Assembly (NCBI GenBank): GCA_963812965.1
Contig: CAWEXG010000006.1
Coordinates: 1-64,000 of the forward strand
Direction of reading: 5' to 3'
DNA from: DASXMT01 sp963812965
Lineage (GTDB): Bacteria; Actinomycetota; Acidimicrobiia; Acidimicrobiales; RAAP-2
DNA: 64,000 nucleotides
This document shows, in pieces, positions 62,434-64,000 of the stretch (position 1 is the stretch's first letter; the number at the start of each line of letters is the position of its first letter). The notes under the pieces are model-generated. The model was not told the origin of the DNA, did not search any database, and worked only from the letters and a program-made list of their open reading frames with translations. Made by a program: the position numbers and the translations under genes.

Positions 62434-62796
62434 ACGTTCTTTGGCAAAGTAGCCAGTAACCCAGAAGGTTACGGAGCCGCCAATACAGCCCTACTGGCCA
62501 CGAGATCCAGTGTAGGAGCATCTTGCCATCCTTGACAAGCCCCCCTTGTCTGAAATTGTTCGCGAACGCCCAGGTCAGAGCTTTTCCACAGCCCTATTCA
62601 CGGTGAATATTGCATCTCAAAAATGCTAGCGTTAGCGTTGTAGTAGTCGCCATATTTGACGAACAGAAGTAGATTTATCGTTGTACTCGTCAGATATAGC
62701 GAGTTTCTGCTGGTTTGTGAGTATAGTGTGCTACAATTCGCCTTGTACGACGTATAAAGAACGTATTCGAGGTTAACTCGTCAGATATGAGGAGTC
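62434..62796. other. AT-rich control region ahead of the HTH-HipA frame
   Basis: This 360-base gap is AT-richer than its surroundings. ACTCGTCAGATAT occurs twice as a direct repeat (62685-62697 and 62776-62788), the second copy ending 8 bases before the ATG at 62797 and overlapping a GAGGAG ribosome site. This fits autoregulation by the HTH protein. Confidence 0.45.
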
Positions 62797-64000
62797 ATGA
62801 GGATAGATGAGCAGAACACAGATGCTGCTGTCCTGACCGAGCTGGGCGAACGCCTGGCCCGAACCCGACTCGAGCGCAACATCAGCCAGCAGGACCTGGC
62901 CATCGAAGCCGGGGTGTCGAAGCGGACCGTGGAGCGTGTCGAAGCCGGAGCAGAGACGAAGCTCTCGAACTTCATCCGCTTGCTCCGGGCGCTCGGGCTC
63001 CTCGACCAGCTCGACCGGCTGGTGCCCGAACCGCTGCCCAGCCCCATCGAACGGCTGAAGCTGCAGGGCAGGCGTCGGCGTCGGGCCGCACCCGCAGCGA
63101 AGGCGGATAGCTCCACGTCGAGCACGTGGACGTGGGGTGACGGTGGCGTCGGCAGTAACGGCGACGCCGTGAGCACGGTGGCGTCGGTGCGCCTGTGGGG
63201 ACGGACCATCGGGGCGGTCGTGCTGGAGGACAGCAGCGACACAGCGGTCTTCCAGTACGACCCGGCCTTCGTCCGAAGCGGCATCCAGGTCTCGCCGATC
63301 ACCATGGCGCTCCGGACGGAGCCCTACGCCTTCCCCGCACTCGCACAGGAGACCTTTCGTGGGCTGCCAGGCCTGCTGGCCGACTCGTTGCCCGACAGGT
63401 ACGGCAACGCGTTGATCGACACATGGCTGGCTTCCGAAGGCCGCACCCCGGCGAGCTTCAACGCGGTTGAACGGCTCTGCTACGTCGGCACGCGCGGCAT
63501 GGGGGCGCTCGAATTCGCCCCCGCCATCGGGCCTGGGCCGTCCGATGGCGGTGACATTCGGATCGACAGCCTGGTGGTGCTCGCATCCCAGGTCCTGACC
63601 CAACGCGCTGATCTTGTCGCCTCACTCGACGACGCCGGTAAGGAGGAGGCGCTCAAAGACATCCTGCGAGTCGGGACCTCGGCCGGCGGAGCCCGGGCCA
63701 AGGCGGTGATCGCCTGGAACCCGACCACCCATGCCGTCCGGTCGGGCCAGGTCGATGCCGGAGCGGGCTTTGAGCACTGGATCCTGAAGTTCGACGGCGT
63801 CAGCGGCAACCGGGACAAGGGCTTCGACCAGCCGCAGGGGTACGGGGCCATCGAGTACGCCTACGCCACCATGGCCCGTGCCGCCGGCATCACGATGACC
63901 GAGTGCCGCCTGTTGGAGGAGAACAGCCGTCGGCACTTCATGACCCGTCGCTTCGACCGACCCGGTGGCGGACGCGAAGCTGCACATGCAGTCGCTCGGA
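62797..64000 (+). CDS. XRE HTH fused in frame to a HipA-like kinase (partial)
   Basis: From ATG 62797 (GAGGAG upstream) the frame runs without a stop to the window end. Residues about 10-70 are an XRE HTH (ARTRLERNISQQDLAIEAGV and SKRTVERVEAGAETK); a Ser/Trp-rich stretch WTWGDG follows near 115. From about residue 125 the sequence is HipA: STVASVRLWGRTIGAVVLED, PGLLADSLPDRYGNALIDTW, LCYVGTRGMGALEFAP and GTSAGGARAKAVIAWN. Usually these are two overlapping genes, the HipA-like one starting at the GTG here at 63169. Near 63970 the frame seems to shift (KLHMQSLG continues in another frame). The kinase catalytic part lies beyond the window. Confidence 0.75.
   Translation, partial: MRIDEQNTDAAVLTELGERLARTRLERNISQQDLAIEAGVSKRTVERVEAGAETKLSNFIRLLRALGLLDQLDRLVPEPLPSPIERLKLQGRRRRRAAPAAKADSSTSSTWTWGDGGVGSNGDAVSTVASVRLWGRTIGAVVLEDSSDTAVFQYDPAFVRSGIQVSPITMALRTEPYAFPALAQETFRGLPGLLADSLPDRYGNALIDTWLASEGRTPASFNAVERLCYVGTRGMGALEFAPAIGPGPSDGGDIRIDSLVVLASQVLTQRADLVASLDDAGKEEALKDILRVGTSAGGARAKAVIAWNPTTHAVRSGQVDAGAGFEHWILKFDGVSGNRDKGFDQPQGYGAIEYAYATMARAAGITMTECRLLEENSRRHFMTRRFDRPGGGREAAHAVAR

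Noticed and set aside
1..64000. Ribosomal RNA genes, replication origin or prophage structural genes
   Set aside because: No rRNA-like sequence, no dnaA boxes in clusters and no capsid, tail or terminase genes were seen.

Overview
The window is about 64 kb of GC-rich DNA whose gene content points to an actinomycete, most likely a deep-branching one such as Acidimicrobiia (inference). The clues are an F420-type luciferase-like oxidoreductase, an LAFTG-type sortase substrate, a DUF4012 protein next to a Wzz/tyrosine-kinase gene, and many VapBC, HipBA and AbiE modules. No ribosomal or other core housekeeping gene is present, so the assignment is only to phylum level.

Layout. (1) 1-10.5 kb: secreted proteins. 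A triple LamG protein is followed by a truncated ASH-domain protein, two toxin-antitoxin (TA) modules, and a large beta-propeller-like lipoprotein with a secreted subtilisin-type protease directly downstream. (2) 10.5-20.4 kb: a small alpha-beta barrel protein, a SABATH-type carboxyl methyltransferase, and then a dense series of TA modules (HipBA, three VapBC-like pairs, an HTH/PIN remnant, AbiE), several of them broken. (3) 20.5-49 kb: envelope and exopolysaccharide locus. It holds an L,D-transpeptidase, an LAFTG surface protein, DUF4012, a Wzz/BY-kinase, a PglD/PglC/PglE-like set for a diacetamido sugar, a Wzy-like polymerase, a Wzx-like flippase, three glycosyltransferases, an epimerase, a UDP-sugar dehydrogenase, a PglF/CapD-like dehydratase and a low-molecular-weight tyrosine phosphatase. 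The middle part (about 35.9-43.3 kb) is clearly AT-richer than the rest. (4) 30.9-35.9 kb: nested insertion sequences (IS21, part of an IS3, part of an IS30) lie inside this locus; the IS21 cuts an FkbM methyltransferase gene. (5) 49-64 kb: a degraded IS982-like element, a VC0807-like membrane protein, a flavin oxidoreductase of the berberine-bridge type, a second series of TA modules and remnants, DUF488, a potassium channel, DUF3800, and an HTH-HipA frame that runs off the end.

How it works together. The polysaccharide genes form a plausible Wzx/Wzy pathway: nucleotide sugars are made by the PglF-, PglE- and PglD-like enzymes, the dehydrogenase and the epimerase; the PglC-like transferase primes the lipid carrier; glycosyltransferases extend the unit; Wzx flips it and Wzy polymerises it; Wzz/BY-kinase and the phosphatase set chain length. 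The TA modules and IS elements on both sides mark the region as accessory DNA with repeated insertion and loss.

Caution. Many otherwise recognisable genes carry single-base frameshifts, clustered around 23.8-26.1 kb but present throughout, some in short homopolymers. This can mean true gene decay or residual assembly errors, and the sequence alone does not decide. Frameshifted genes are listed as pseudogenes or noted as such, and their functional calls refer to the reconstructed protein.
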